Positions 17,351 through 24,694 of a DNA stretch of 64,000 nucleotides are shown in pieces; position 1 is the first letter of the stretch, and every line of letters begins with the position of its first letter. The position numbers and the translations under genes were made by a program. The notes under the pieces were generated by a model. The model did no database searches and was not told the DNA's origin. It saw only the letters and a list, made by a program, of their open reading frames with translations. Source of the DNA: CAYJBH01 sp964369965 (GTDB taxonomy: Bacteria > Bacillota > Clostridia > Oscillospirales > Ruminococcaceae); assembly GCA_964369965.1 (NCBI GenBank), contig CAYJGF010000006.1, positions 42,978 through 106,977 on the forward strand, read 5' to 3'.

Positions 17351-19071
17351 CCGTTTGCCACCCCCATTGTCTCAAGATTTTGTTGTGTGGTCCAAAGTTC
17401 GCTGTACCGACCCCCGTTCAAGAGCAGTTCGTCGTGTGTGCCACTCTGTGCTATACCACCGTCACAAAGCATATATATCTTGTCGGAGGTTATTGCATTC
17501 AACAGACGATGTGATATAAGTATAACGGTTTTTGTGCGCGTCAAACCTTTTATCACCTCCATTATTTCATTTTCGCTGTCGGCGTCTATGTTGCTTGTCG
17601 CCTCGTCAAAAATGTATAGCTCGCTGTCATGAAGTAAAGCCCTTGCAAGTGCTAAACGTTGACACTGCCCACCCGAGAAGTTACTGCCTTTTTCAAGCAG
17701 AGCGGTGTCAAGACCGCTTTGGTTAAGTAAAAACTCTTTTAAATTAACCTTTGACAGCACCTGCCACATCTCCTCCTCGGTGGCATCGTTCTTTGCGATG
17801 AGAAGATTTTCCGCCACCGTGCCCTTGAATATATAGGAGTTTGCCGACACAAGGGTTATATGCCTTGCCAAACTGCTCCTTGATAGCTGCGAGAGTTCCA
17901 CTCCCCCGATTGTGACACTGCCACCGTAGCCCTCGTTGTTTTGCGTTAAAATGCCGGCTATGGTTGATTTACCGGAGCCGCTCACCCCCACTATTGAGAC
18001 AAAGCTGTTTTTAGGTATATCCATATTAATGTCGGTCAAGATTGTTTTTTGATCATATGCAAAATCAAGACCGTTTATCTTTATATCCACCCCGTTGACC
18101 TCTTTTGTTTTAAGAGGGCTATCCTCTATATCGAGCAGGGTGAATATTTTTTTACTTGCGGCGATACCGTTCATTGCAATGTGAAAAAAACTGCCTAAAA
18201 TTCTAAGTGGCAGGAAAAAATCGGCACTTAGCAGGATTACCGTGAACATCCCCACGAGCGATAGATTGCCGCCGTTAAATTCAAGCAACGCAAAAATTAT
18301 GCCGAGTGCGGCGCCGCCATATGCAACAATATCCATAATGATTATGGAGTTTAACTGCATGGACAACACCTTCATGGTAACTACCCTAAAGCGTTCCGCT
18401 TGACGATTCATCTGAGCGTGTTTATATTCGTCACTGCTATAAATTTTCAGCGTGTTAAGCCCCTGCAGGTTCTCCAGAAAGTTATCACCCAGCCCCAGAT
18501 ACTCCCCCCAATATTTTGCGAGCAGTTTTTTTGCAAACTTTTGGACAAGCACTATAGAAATAGGGATCAAGGGGACGCAGACAAACAGTATTAACGCTAC
18601 CTTAAAATTAAAAAAAGACACCACCGCAAACAGGATAAGCGGTGATATCATGGAATAGAAAAACTGTGGCAGAAAATTGCCAAAGTATGTTTCAAGCTGT
18701 TCGACGCCCTCTACCGACATCTGCAAAAGCTCGCCGGTGGGGATTTTTTTGTTGTATCTGCCACCGAGACTTATGACCTTGTCGTAGATTTTTTCGCGCA
18801 AGATAACCTTAACCGATCTTGAGGCAAGATAGCTTTGAGTGCTCGCTAAATATATTGTAACAACCTTGATTGCAATGCAAAAAGCAACAATTACGGCGTA
18901 TCGAAAAAACCCGTTTGTAATTATGGTTTTATTGATTAAGGCGTCGATAAACACACTGATGGTTATCATCAAAACTATATTTGATAAAAGCCCCGTCAAC
19001 TGCAAAGCAACATTTTTTGCAATGTGTGCGGCTGCATCCGGCACCATCTTTATCAATCTTTTGTTAATCAT
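17347..19071 (-). CDS. ABC exporter half-transporter, ATPase fused to permease (subunit 1)
   Basis: This 574-residue protein has an N-terminal six-helix exporter domain (about 15-310) and an ATPase domain. Walker A is VSIVGVSGSGKSTIAGIL, the signature is FSGGQCQRLALARALL and Walker B is LYIFDEATSNID. Both half-transporters have intact ATPase motifs, so neither site is obviously degenerate. A TATAAT -10 and a TTAGT/ACTAA inverted repeat lie immediately upstream (19088-19112), suggesting an internal regulated promoter. CydD-like by architecture; the export substrate is not evident. Confidence 0.87.
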   Translation of the reverse strand: MINKRLIKMVPDAAAHIAKNVALQLTGLLSNIVLMITISVFIDALINKTIITNGFFRYAVIVAFCIAIKVVTIYLASTQSYLASRSVKVILREKIYDKVISLGGRYNKKIPTGELLQMSVEGVEQLETYFGNFLPQFFYSMISPLILFAVVSFFNFKVALILFVCVPLIPISIVLVQKFAKKLLAKYWGEYLGLGDNFLENLQGLNTLKIYSSDEYKHAQMNRQAERFRVVTMKVLSMQLNSIIIMDIVAYGGAALGIIFALLEFNGGNLSLVGMFTVILLSADFFLPLRILGSFFHIAMNGIAASKKIFTLLDIEDSPLKTKEVNGVDIKINGLDFAYDQKTILTDINMDIPKNSFVSIVGVSGSGKSTIAGILTQNNEGYGGSVTIGGVELSQLSRSSLARHITLVSANSYIFKGTVAENLLIAKNDATEEEMWQVLSKVNLKEFLLNQSGLDTALLEKGSNFSGGQCQRLALARALLHDSELYIFDEATSNIDADSENEIMEVIKGLTRTKTVILISHRLLNAITSDKIYMLCDGGIAQSGTHDELLLNGGRYSELWTTQQNLETMGVANG

Positions 19072-19087
19072 TAAAAACCCGTTTAAT

Positions 19088-19112
19088 ATTATAAGAAATT
19101 AGTCGGAACTAA
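19088..19112 (-). promoter_or_regulatory. -10 element and candidate operator upstream of the ABC pair
   Basis: On the minus strand a TATAAT (19093-19088) lies 17 bases before the ABC start at 19071. Just upstream is a perfect inverted repeat TTAGT-CGGA-ACTAA (19099-19112), positioned where the promoter spacer would be. I found no good -35. The symmetry suggests binding of a dimeric regulator. Confidence 0.4.
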
Positions 19113-19139
19113 CACGCTCTAATTTTAATATAAAACCGA

Positions 19140-20024
19140 TTAAATGTCAAGTGTGCCCTCAACCTTGGTCGAGGATAGTGTTATTTTCGGCTTCTTGTAG
19201 CTAAAACACAGTGCATTTGTGGGGCAGACTTTAGTGCATTCAAGGCATCTTATGCATTCACCGTCGTCCGGTTTTTCGGCGGGGTTCACCTGCATTTTGC
19301 AGGTTTTTTCACATTTTTTGCAGGACACACACCGCTCTTTATCGACATGCAATCGCAAAAACGACACCTTGTTGAACAGTGCATATATAGCACCGAGTGG
19401 GCAGACGTATTTACAAAAAGGTCGATAAATAATTATGCTTGCGGTGATAGTCACCGCTAAAATAATGTTTTTATGTATGTACAGATAGCCAAGACCGCCG
19501 CGAAGCCCCTCGTTTAAAAGCACGAGCGGTATTCCGGCCTCAAGAGTGCCGGCAGGGCAGATATATTTGCAAAATGCTGGGGAGCCGAGGCCGGAAAAAT
19601 CAACCCAAAACATGGGCAACAGTACAACAAAAACAAGCAGTATGACATATTTCAGATACCGCAGTGCTCGGTCGTATTTAAAAGTGTCTATCTTAACAAA
19701 GAATTTAATCTTGTGAAGCAACTGTTGAATAAGCCCGAACGGACACAAAAATCCGCAGACAAACCTTGCGAAGAACGCACCGAACGCTATGAGAAAGCCG
19801 AGCACATAAAACGGTATGTTAAATCCGCGTGAACCTATTGCCGCCTGCAACGAGCCAATCGGGCAACTGCCTAAAGCACCGGGGCAGGAATAGCAGTTAA
19901 GCCCCGGTGCGCAGACGGATTTGAGACTGCCGGTATAGATTCTACCGGTCACAAAACCGTATAAATATCCGTTGGAGAGGGCGGCCCACAACACCTGAAT
20001 AGCGAGTCTAAACCTTGCAAGCAT
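19140..20024 (-). CDS. NapH-like 4Fe-4S membrane protein
   Basis: This 294-residue polytopic protein has four or five membrane segments interleaved with CxxxCP motifs (CPGALGSCPIG, FLCPFGLIQ, YICPAGTLEAG, YVCPLGAIYAL). Two C-terminal 4Fe-4S motifs follow, CVSCKKCEKTCKMQ and CIRCLECTKVCP. Such NapH/CcoG-like proteins pass electrons across or along the membrane. The ATG at 20024 shares its A with the TGA of the 48-residue CXXC protein (TGATG), showing translational coupling. With the TlpA-like protein upstream it matches the C. difficile CD1870-CD1872 gene set. Electron transfer to thiol substrates is an inference. Confidence 0.86.
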   Translation of the reverse strand: MLARFRLAIQVLWAALSNGYLYGFVTGRIYTGSLKSVCAPGLNCYSCPGALGSCPIGSLQAAIGSRGFNIPFYVLGFLIAFGAFFARFVCGFLCPFGLIQQLLHKIKFFVKIDTFKYDRALRYLKYVILLVFVVLLPMFWVDFSGLGSPAFCKYICPAGTLEAGIPLVLLNEGLRGGLGYLYIHKNIILAVTITASIIIYRPFCKYVCPLGAIYALFNKVSFLRLHVDKERCVSCKKCEKTCKMQVNPAEKPDDGECIRCLECTKVCPTNALCFSYKKPKITLSSTKVEGTLDI

Positions 20025-20170
20025 CACCCGATCCCCACACATTCAAGACATATGTTGACGGACTTGATAAGCAGATTGCCGACCTGCCCGTCCAGCACAC
20101 CGATAAGCAACATCACAAGCCCTATAAGGACAAGCAACAGCGACATCACCGTCCTTTTTTTATCAGTCAT
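20024..20170 (-). CDS. CD1871A-family CXXC microprotein
   Basis: This 48-residue gene starts with ATG at 20170. The product begins MTDKKRTVMSLLLVLIGLVM, a charged tip plus one hydrophobic helix (about residues 8-26), and ends in NICLECVGIG with a CXXC pair at residues 41 and 44. The C-terminal CLEC-GIG is typical of CD1871A family CXXC motif-containing proteins. It lies between a TlpA-like thioredoxin protein and a NapH-like Fe-S membrane protein and overlaps the latter by one base. A role as a small redox relay at the membrane is inferred from the CXXC and its neighbours. Confidence 0.87.
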   Translation of the reverse strand: MTDKKRTVMSLLLVLIGLVMLLIGVLDGQVGNLLIKSVNICLECVGIG

Positions 20171-20184
20171 AGATAATACACCCT

Positions 20185-20907
20185 CTAAAGAGTCATGTCA
20201 AGGTTTTCGAGTTCGTACTCGATTACCTCTCGCCAGCTCGCCTTATCCCTCGCACCGGTGTATATATCGCCTACAATATTGCCGTTTGAGTCCACAAACA
20301 CGGTGGTGGGGTACGCCTGTACGCTATATAAAATAGTGTCATAAAGAACCGTGTCGGGGAATACGGTCGGGAACTGCACACCGGAATCTCTCAATATCTG
20401 ATCACCTGCGGCGAGCGCCTGATCATCGACACCGCTCGAAACAATCACGTCGGTTAATATGCCGACTATACCGACATCAAACTCCTCCATTTCATGCGCA
20501 AGCTCGGCAAGCTCCGGCATTTCGGCTACACAAGGTGGGCACCATGTCGCCCAGACGTTCACAAGGGTCAACTTGTTTTCCGTGAAAATGTCGGCGGTGA
20601 TAGCCTCCCCTTCAAAGTTCACGGTATCAAGACCGAACATATCCGCGCCCTCGGCAACGGTGCCGGGGACAAACCCCGATGTCTCCTCCACCTGCTCGGT
20701 GTTTTCCTGCTCGACAGGCATTTCCGGCGTATCGGTCTCGACCGGCTCGGCGGTGTCGACATTTTCCTCTTCCGACTGCATGTCATCAATTATCGCCTGC
20801 GCTGTCGCGGCGGCAGCATTGAAGTCGTCGTCAAATGTCCCGACAGTTTCCTCACCGCAACCGAACAACAGCAACGATATGCTAAGTAAAATAATTATTC
20901 TTTTCAT
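20185..20907 (-). CDS. TlpA-like thioredoxin-fold lipoprotein
   Basis: This 240-residue protein has a lipoprotein signal peptide (MKRIIILLSISLLLFGCGEE, lipobox Cys near residue 16), a Glu/Val-rich linker to about residue 85, and a thioredoxin domain. The active site is WATWCPPCVAEMPELA (CPPC), and the cis-proline region is AYPTTVFVDSNGN. It is expected on the outer face of the membrane as a disulfide reductase. ATG 20907 has an AAAGGTGAG ribosome binding site; a GTG four codons earlier is less likely. It is the first gene of the redox group, with a good promoter at 20943-20971. Confidence 0.9.
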   Translation of the reverse strand: MKRIIILLSISLLLFGCGEETVGTFDDDFNAAAATAQAIIDDMQSEEENVDTAEPVETDTPEMPVEQENTEQVEETSGFVPGTVAEGADMFGLDTVNFEGEAITADIFTENKLTLVNVWATWCPPCVAEMPELAELAHEMEEFDVGIVGILTDVIVSSGVDDQALAAGDQILRDSGVQFPTVFPDTVLYDTILYSVQAYPTTVFVDSNGNIVGDIYTGARDKASWREVIEYELENLDMTL

Positions 20908-20942
20908 GTCCACACTCACCTTTCTATATATAATATATTCAT

Positions 20943-20971
20943 ATTATATAACTTTTTTAATAATAATACAA
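20943..20971 (-). promoter_or_regulatory. Predicted promoter of the TlpA-CXXC-FeS operon
   Basis: On the minus strand TTGTAT (20971-20966) and TATAAT (20948-20943) are 17 bases apart in an AT-rich tract. Transcription would start near 20936, about 29 bases before the ATG at 20907. Confidence 0.62.
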
Positions 20972-21029
20972 TATTTATCTCAAATGTTACACATTATTGT
21001 CGATGAATTTCACACCGCATACACAGTCT

Positions 21030-21058
21030 AAACCGCCGTTGATAAATAACGGCGGTTT
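21030..21058 (-). terminator. Hairpin after the Gfo/Idh oxidoreductase gene
   Basis: A perfect 11-bp stem, AAACCGCCGTT and AACGGCGGTTT around a 7-base loop, lies 14 bases beyond the stop of the oxidoreductase gene. It has no long T tract on either strand, so it may terminate weakly or protect the RNA 3' end. Confidence 0.5.
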
Positions 21059-21071
21059 ATAAAAAATCTTT

Positions 21072-22223
21072 TTAAACGTCTACCCAGACACTGCCAAGCT
21101 CGTCCGATTTGACGACGCTGTGGATGAATTTGACGCTGTCGATGCCTTCCTCAATGGTCGGGAAGTCGAGGTCCTCTTTTGTCAGCTCCTCGCCGTTTAT
21201 TTTTTTGAGAAGTGCGGTGGTGTAGGTTTTATACAGGTTGGCAAACGCCACAAAAAGCCCCTCGGGATGACCGGACGGTATGCGATTGAGCTCACTCGCA
21301 CGACCGGTGAGATATCCCATACCGCGGTTGTATATCTGAACAGGGCAACCTTTTTTGGTGACATAAAGTCGATTCGGATCCTCCTGAACCCACTCTATGG
21401 CGCCCTCGGTACCAAAAATCCTTATGACCAGTCCGTTGGAATGACCGACACAGACCTGCGAAAAACAAAATACACCGTGTGCGCCGTTTTCATACTCCAG
21501 CAGCATATTGGCGTTCATCTCGAGCGGTTGTTCAAAATGGTCAAGCACGGCGCAGACCTTTTTGAGTTTTAAACCGGTGAGATATCCCACCATGTGCTCG
21601 ACATGTGTGCCGAGATCGCCGACACAGTTGGAAATACCGGCAATCTCGGGGTTCTTGCGCCACATGGAGAGTTTTTTGGTGGTGAGGTCGCCCTGACCCA
21701 CGTCGTCGATAAGCCATTCCTGTAAAAATTCGGCATTGACGTTGATGACGTTGCCTATCTCACCGTCGTCGATTAGTTTTTTTGCCTGTTTAATCATACA
21801 GTTGCCGGTGTAGGAGTAGGTCACCGCAAAGAAAACATTTTTCTCTTTAGCAAGTTTTGCCAGCTCCTCACCCTGCTCTACCGTGTGACAGAGCGGTTTT
21901 TCACAAACTACATTAATACCCTCTTGCAAAAACTCCTTCGCGATATTATAATGGGTTTTGTTAGGAGTCGTTATAACAACAAAGTCAATCCTATCGTCGC
22001 GCTTTGCCTCACCTTTCGCCATGTCGGAATAGGAGGAATAGACTCTGTCTTTATCTAAACCAAGGCTTTTTCCGGTCTCGTTATTAAGCTCCTCACTTGT
22101 GCTAAAGCACCCTGCGCGCAGGACTGCCTTTGCGTCGAAATCTATGGCGGTTCGGTGCACACCTCCTATAAATGCATTAAGACTGCCGCCAACCATGCCG
22201 TAATTCAAATAATCTCTTTTCAT
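21072..22223 (-). CDS. Gfo/Idh/MocA family oxidoreductase
   Basis: This is a 383-residue NAD(P)-dependent oxidoreductase. The N-terminal Rossmann region is atypical (YGMVGGSLNAFIGGVHRTA), followed by FVVITTPNKTHYNIAKEFLQ and the family signature VVCEKPLCHTVEQGEELAKLA, where the EKP lysine is catalytic. The C-terminal half (EWLIDDVGQGDLTTKKLSMWRK, DLGTHVEHMVGYLTG) carries the usual histidines. The substrate is likely a sugar, inositol or derivative, but cannot be fixed from sequence. A minus-strand promoter (22296-22324) precedes it and a hairpin follows, so it appears monocistronic. Confidence 0.9.
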   Translation of the reverse strand: MKRDYLNYGMVGGSLNAFIGGVHRTAIDFDAKAVLRAGCFSTSEELNNETGKSLGLDKDRVYSSYSDMAKGEAKRDDRIDFVVITTPNKTHYNIAKEFLQEGINVVCEKPLCHTVEQGEELAKLAKEKNVFFAVTYSYTGNCMIKQAKKLIDDGEIGNVINVNAEFLQEWLIDDVGQGDLTTKKLSMWRKNPEIAGISNCVGDLGTHVEHMVGYLTGLKLKKVCAVLDHFEQPLEMNANMLLEYENGAHGVFCFSQVCVGHSNGLVIRIFGTEGAIEWVQEDPNRLYVTKKGCPVQIYNRGMGYLTGRASELNRIPSGHPEGLFVAFANLYKTYTTALLKKINGEELTKEDLDFPTIEEGIDSVKFIHSVVKSDELGSVWVDV

Positions 22224-22295
22224 TTTAAGTATAGTCCTTTCTTTTTCAGATTATTGCTCCCCTTTTAAGCGATAATAATTATTACTTCATGTAGT

Positions 22296-22324
22296 ATTCT
22301 ATAACATAACAACAAAAAAATCAA
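22296..22324 (-). promoter_or_regulatory. Predicted promoter of the Gfo/Idh gene
   Basis: On the minus strand TTGATT (22324-22319) and TAGAAT (22301-22296) are separated by 17 bases. The predicted start near 22289 gives a leader of about 65 bases. The remaining spacer up to 22482 is AT-rich and must also hold the promoter of the plus-strand peptide array; there I see only a weak TTGTTG, 18 bases, CATAAT candidate near 22374-22403. Confidence 0.5.
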
Positions 22325-22482
22325 TCTTTTTTGAAAAAAAATATTCCAAAACCCGTTTTCCCCTTGTAATGCTTGTTGTTGTAGTAATATTTTTGCCATA
22401 ATAAAAAAATTTACAAAAAATATTAGCCATCCGCAAATTACTGCCGTATAAATAGTTAAACAACAAAAACAAGGAGATCGAC

Positions 22483-22725
22483 ATGAGCGACAAAATGTTA
22501 GAAAAGAATGCCGACATGGTGGAACAAAACGAGATGGGTGACGAAAACCTCACCGACGTTGCAGGCGGTAGCGTCAGTTTTTTGGGTAAAGAGGGCGGCT
22601 ACACACACTCCTGTTTGGACTGCCAATTCCCTTTTAAAAATGTGTCTGAAGGCATGAATAACTGTCCAAGGTGCGGTGGCATGCTTAGACCGTTAAAACC
22701 ATACATTCCAAACACTAATTTTTAA
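22483..22725 (+). CDS. Gly-Gly-leader microprotein A with zinc-ribbon-like core
   Basis: This 80-residue product is the first gene of the peptide array. Residues 1-29 form an acidic, cysteine-free leader ending ENLTDVAGG, resembling double-glycine leaders of secreted peptides. The remainder (30-80) holds two CxxC knuckles, CLDCQ and CPRCGG, 20 residues apart, like a small zinc ribbon. The ATG follows an AAGGAG ribosome binding site. The next gene starts 15 bases downstream with a nearly identical leader tail. No modification enzyme or peptidase-type transporter is visible nearby. Function is unknown; export of the core after GG cleavage is an inference. Confidence 0.82.
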   Translation: MSDKMLEKNADMVEQNEMGDENLTDVAGGSVSFLGKEGGYTHSCLDCQFPFKNVSEGMNNCPRCGGMLRPLKPYIPNTNF

Positions 22726-22740
22726 ACTGATAAGGAGTAC

Positions 22741-22965
22741 ATGACAATGAATAACGAAAAAATAACCCCCATCGCCGAGACAGGCGAAGTTGCCGACGAG
22801 AATCTCACCGACGTTGCAGGCGGCAATGCGGGCAGACGCCCCACAAGTTATAACTACGTTTGCACGAGTTGCCAAACCCCTTTAACGTACAAAGTTTCAA
22901 ACGTAGAAACTTGCTGGAAGTGTGGCGGGAGGCTTATGCTACAACCCGATCGATATGGTCGCTAA
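22741..22965 (+). CDS. Gly-Gly-leader microprotein B with zinc-ribbon-like core
   Basis: This 74-residue paralogue of microprotein A has a leader (1-28) ending ENLTDVAGG, identical over nine residues. The core (29-74) contains YVCTSCQTPL and CWKCGGRL, two CxxC pairs about 16 residues apart. An AAGGAG site precedes the first ATG; the second ATG (22747) is equally possible. Outside the leader and the cysteines, the sequence has diverged from microprotein A. It is likely co-transcribed with A and C. Confidence 0.82.
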   Translation: MTMNNEKITPIAETGEVADENLTDVAGGNAGRRPTSYNYVCTSCQTPLTYKVSNVETCWKCGGRLMLQPDRYGR

Positions 22966-22992
22966 CCGTGATAATTAAAGGAGAACAATCTG

Positions 22993-23202
22993 ATGGATAA
23001 CAATAAATCGAACCCCGGTGCAGAGCAGAGCGAGCTCAAAGACGAAAATCTTTCTGACGTTTCGGGGGGATTTTACAGCCGACCGCCGACCACTGTAAGA
23101 TGCTCTAAATGCAAAACCCACACCACCCTCTACGGCTATGGCGAGAGATGCCCGATAAAGGGATGTTCCGGCGTACTTGAACGTGTCGCCCAGTACTTGT
23201 AA
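22993..23202 (+). CDS. Gly-Gly-leader microprotein C with zinc-ribbon-like core
   Basis: The product has 69 residues. The leader (1-26) ends ENLSDVSGG, and the core has CSKCKTHTT and CPIKGCSG, so the second cysteine pair is spaced CxxxxC rather than CxxC. The core is basic (several Arg and Lys). An AAAGGAG site precedes the ATG. The altered second knuckle and different loop show that cores vary while leaders are kept. Function is unknown. Confidence 0.8.
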   Translation: MDNNKSNPGAEQSELKDENLSDVSGGFYSRPPTTVRCSKCKTHTTLYGYGERCPIKGCSGVLERVAQYL

Positions 23203-23223
23203 CTACATAAAAAGGAGGAAAAT

Positions 23224-23562
23224 ATGACCTTTGCAGATGATGAACAAAACACCACCACCATGCAGGACGATAGAGCGCAAAACCTTTTTAAAATCATGTC
23301 GGAATACGGCGTTGATGTATCGCTCGAAGATGTGCAGGAACTGTTCGAGTATGTGGGCAATTCCGAGCTGTCGGACGACGAGCTTTTAAACATTACCGGC
23401 GGTGCCTCCAATAATGGCATGCAACACATCCCGTCTGTGCAATGTAAAAGTTGCGGCAGCCAAAACGTCTGGACAGTGCCGGAGTTAAACGGAGTTGCCT
23501 GTAAATCCTGCGGACTTCTCACCGGCGACCACTCGTTGCGTATACGGGACAGGTTAATGTAA
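23224..23562 (+). CDS. Gly-Gly-leader microprotein D with long Nif11-like leader
   Basis: This 112-residue protein has a much longer leader (about 1-60) than its neighbours: a helical segment (LFKIMSEYGVDVSLEDVQEL) and the tail ELSDDELLNITGGA, which resembles Nif11-type RiPP leaders. The core (61-112) carries CKSCGS and CKSCGL, two CxxC pairs 16 residues apart. The ATG follows AAAAGGAGGAAAAT. Resemblance to Nif11 leaders is a pattern call, not a search result. It marks the end of the cysteine-containing half of the array. Confidence 0.8.
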   Translation: MTFADDEQNTTTMQDDRAQNLFKIMSEYGVDVSLEDVQELFEYVGNSELSDDELLNITGGASNNGMQHIPSVQCKSCGSQNVWTVPELNGVACKSCGLLTGDHSLRIRDRLM

Positions 23563-23575
23563 AAGGAGGACGACG

Positions 23576-23752
23576 ATGGAAGATAATCAAAACAAAGACT
23601 ACCTCAACAAGGTTGAAATTAGTGCGGATAACGAGATGCCGGACACCGTTCTTGAAGAGGTAAGCGGCGGCAGATCTCTCGGCAACAACATGCCACGCTC
23701 CATCAACGAGAATGAGAATGGTATCGCGAAACCCTTTAAGAATTATTATTAA
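23576..23752 (+). CDS. Gly-Gly-leader microprotein E, cysteine-free core
   Basis: This 58-residue gene starts at ATG 23576 with a strong AAAAGGAGG site, 13 bases after the previous stop. The leader ends VLEEVSGG at residue 32. The 26-residue core (RSLGNNMPRSINENENGIAK and a tail ending NYY) has no cysteine. It resembles a class II bacteriocin or signalling peptide precursor in layout only. Function unknown. Confidence 0.77.
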   Translation: MEDNQNKDYLNKVEISADNEMPDTVLEEVSGGRSLGNNMPRSINENENGIAKPFKNYY

Positions 23753-23826
23753 TGTAAATGATGATCTATTGGTCGATAAATTATACAAGAAAACCCATAC
23801 AGTGAAAATAAAAAAAGGATTATATT

Positions 23827-24045
23827 ATGGAAAACAATAACAAAACAGCAAAAATCAACGAAGAGCTTACCAAAACGGAGCTCAACGACACCTCTCTTGA
23901 AAGTGTGAACGGTGGTGTTGCCTATGACAACCGATGGCAGTTCGGTAATAAAGTTCACGGCCTTAAAACAGACCCAAACGGCAACTATTTAGGCAATGAT
24001 TCTCCATTACACGTACTGCCGGAACAATATAAGAATGGACAATAA
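23827..24045 (+). CDS. Gly-Gly-leader microprotein F, cysteine-free core
   Basis: The product has 72 residues. The leader (1-30) ends SLESVNGG and the core (31-72) is rich in Asn, Gly, Asp and Tyr without cysteine. An AAAAAAGGA site precedes the ATG. A 74-base gap separates it from gene E, longer than the usual spacing, so an extra promoter is possible there. The next gene starts one or a few bases after its end. Confidence 0.76.
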   Translation: MENNNKTAKINEELTKTELNDTSLESVNGGVAYDNRWQFGNKVHGLKTDPNGNYLGNDSPLHVLPEQYKNGQ

Positions 24046-24046
24046 A

Positions 24047-24238
24047 ATGTGTAACGAAAACAAAAAGGAGCAAAACCCTGCACCGGAGGTTAGCGACAAT
24101 AACCTCGAAGGGGTTGTCGGCGGCAACAGGGTTAACGACAATAGAAATGTGACACTGTACTCTCCGGATCCCCCCGATCCAAACAAGCCAACCGTTTGCC
24201 CGCTCCCATCGGATATTATGGAACCGAAAATGTATTAA
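24047..24238 (+). CDS. Gly-Gly-leader microprotein G (QNPAPEVSDN subfamily)
   Basis: The 63-residue product from ATG 24047 has the leader MCNENKKEQNPAPEVSDNNL ending EGVVGG, nearly identical to those of H and I. The core is short, proline- and aspartate-rich (SPDPPDPNKPTVCPLPSD), with a single cysteine. An in-frame ATG at 24035 would overlap gene F; alignment with H and I supports 24047. The DNA of the leader (about 75 bases) is identical to that of gene H, pointing to a recent duplication. Confidence 0.74.
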   Translation: MCNENKKEQNPAPEVSDNNLEGVVGGNRVNDNRNVTLYSPDPPDPNKPTVCPLPSDIMEPKMY

Positions 24239-24267
24239 TCATTATTATCGAGATTAGGAGACATCTA

Positions 24268-24562
24268 ATGAACAACGAAAACAAAAAGGAGCAAAACCCT
24301 GCACCGGAGGTTAGCGACAATAACCTCGNNNNNNNNNNNNNNNNNNNNNNNNNNNNNNNNNNNNNNNNNNNNNNNNNNNNNNNNNNNNNNNNNNNNNNNN
24401 NNNNNNNNNNNNNNNNNNNNNNNNNNNNAAGGGGTTGTCGGCGGCAACGGGGTTAACGACAATAAAAACGCGATACTGTTGCCTCAGGAGCAAAATCCGA
24501 ATGAGGTGCAAGATATCCCCTATCCATACCCACAGAAAATGAGAGAACCGGAACTAAAATAG
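24268..24562 (+). CDS. Gly-Gly-leader microprotein H, interrupted by a 100-N gap
   Basis: The gene begins at ATG 24268 with an AGGAG site and reads MNNENKKEQNPAPEVSDNNL before 100 Ns (24329-24428). After the gap, the sequence resumes inside the same leader (GVVGGNGVNDNKNAILLPQE) and ends at a TAG at 24562. If the Ns are removed, the two halves join in frame to give a 64-residue protein with a leader matching G. So either the gap is zero-length, or whole extra repeat copies are missing and the two halves belong to different genes. Confidence 0.62.
24329..24428. other. Assembly gap (100 Ns) within repeated leader sequence
   Basis: Exactly 100 Ns, the usual placeholder for a gap of unknown size. 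The flanks (AATAACCTCG and AAGGGGTTGT) are adjacent bases in the intact copy at gene G, so the break is at a near-identical repeat. Confidence 0.95.
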
Positions 24563-24611
24563 CAATTACCGTTATCGAAAGATGTTTTTTGGGTAACAAC
24601 AGCTGAAAAAT

Positions 24612-24680
24612 ATGTTTGATTTTCACCGTTTTCATCCAAGCGAGCGGTTGACAAAAATCATTATGCAACAACACAATTAG
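24612..24680 (+). pseudogene. Truncated duplicate of the leader-like peptide gene before the sigma factor
   Basis: The reading frame starts MFDFHRFHPSERLTKII and stops at TAG 24680 after 22 codons. The same N-terminus, MFDFHRFHRNEQLTKII, begins the intact gene at 24914-25093. Similarity also extends upstream of the ATG, where the copy has an in-frame stop. It is a decayed second copy of that gene, created with microproteins H and I by tandem duplication. Confidence 0.7.
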
Positions 24681-24694
24681 GATAGTATTACAAA

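Noticed and set aside
15698..19071. ABC exporter pair as the transporter of the Gly-Gly peptides
   Set aside because: Neither subunit has an N-terminal C39 peptidase domain, and the genes are on the opposite strand in a redox context.
22299..22553. 84-codon minus-strand frame in the 22.3 kb spacer
   Set aside because: It runs antisense through the first peptide gene and the AT-rich promoter region; composition reflects poly-A/T tracts and no ribosome binding site is seen.
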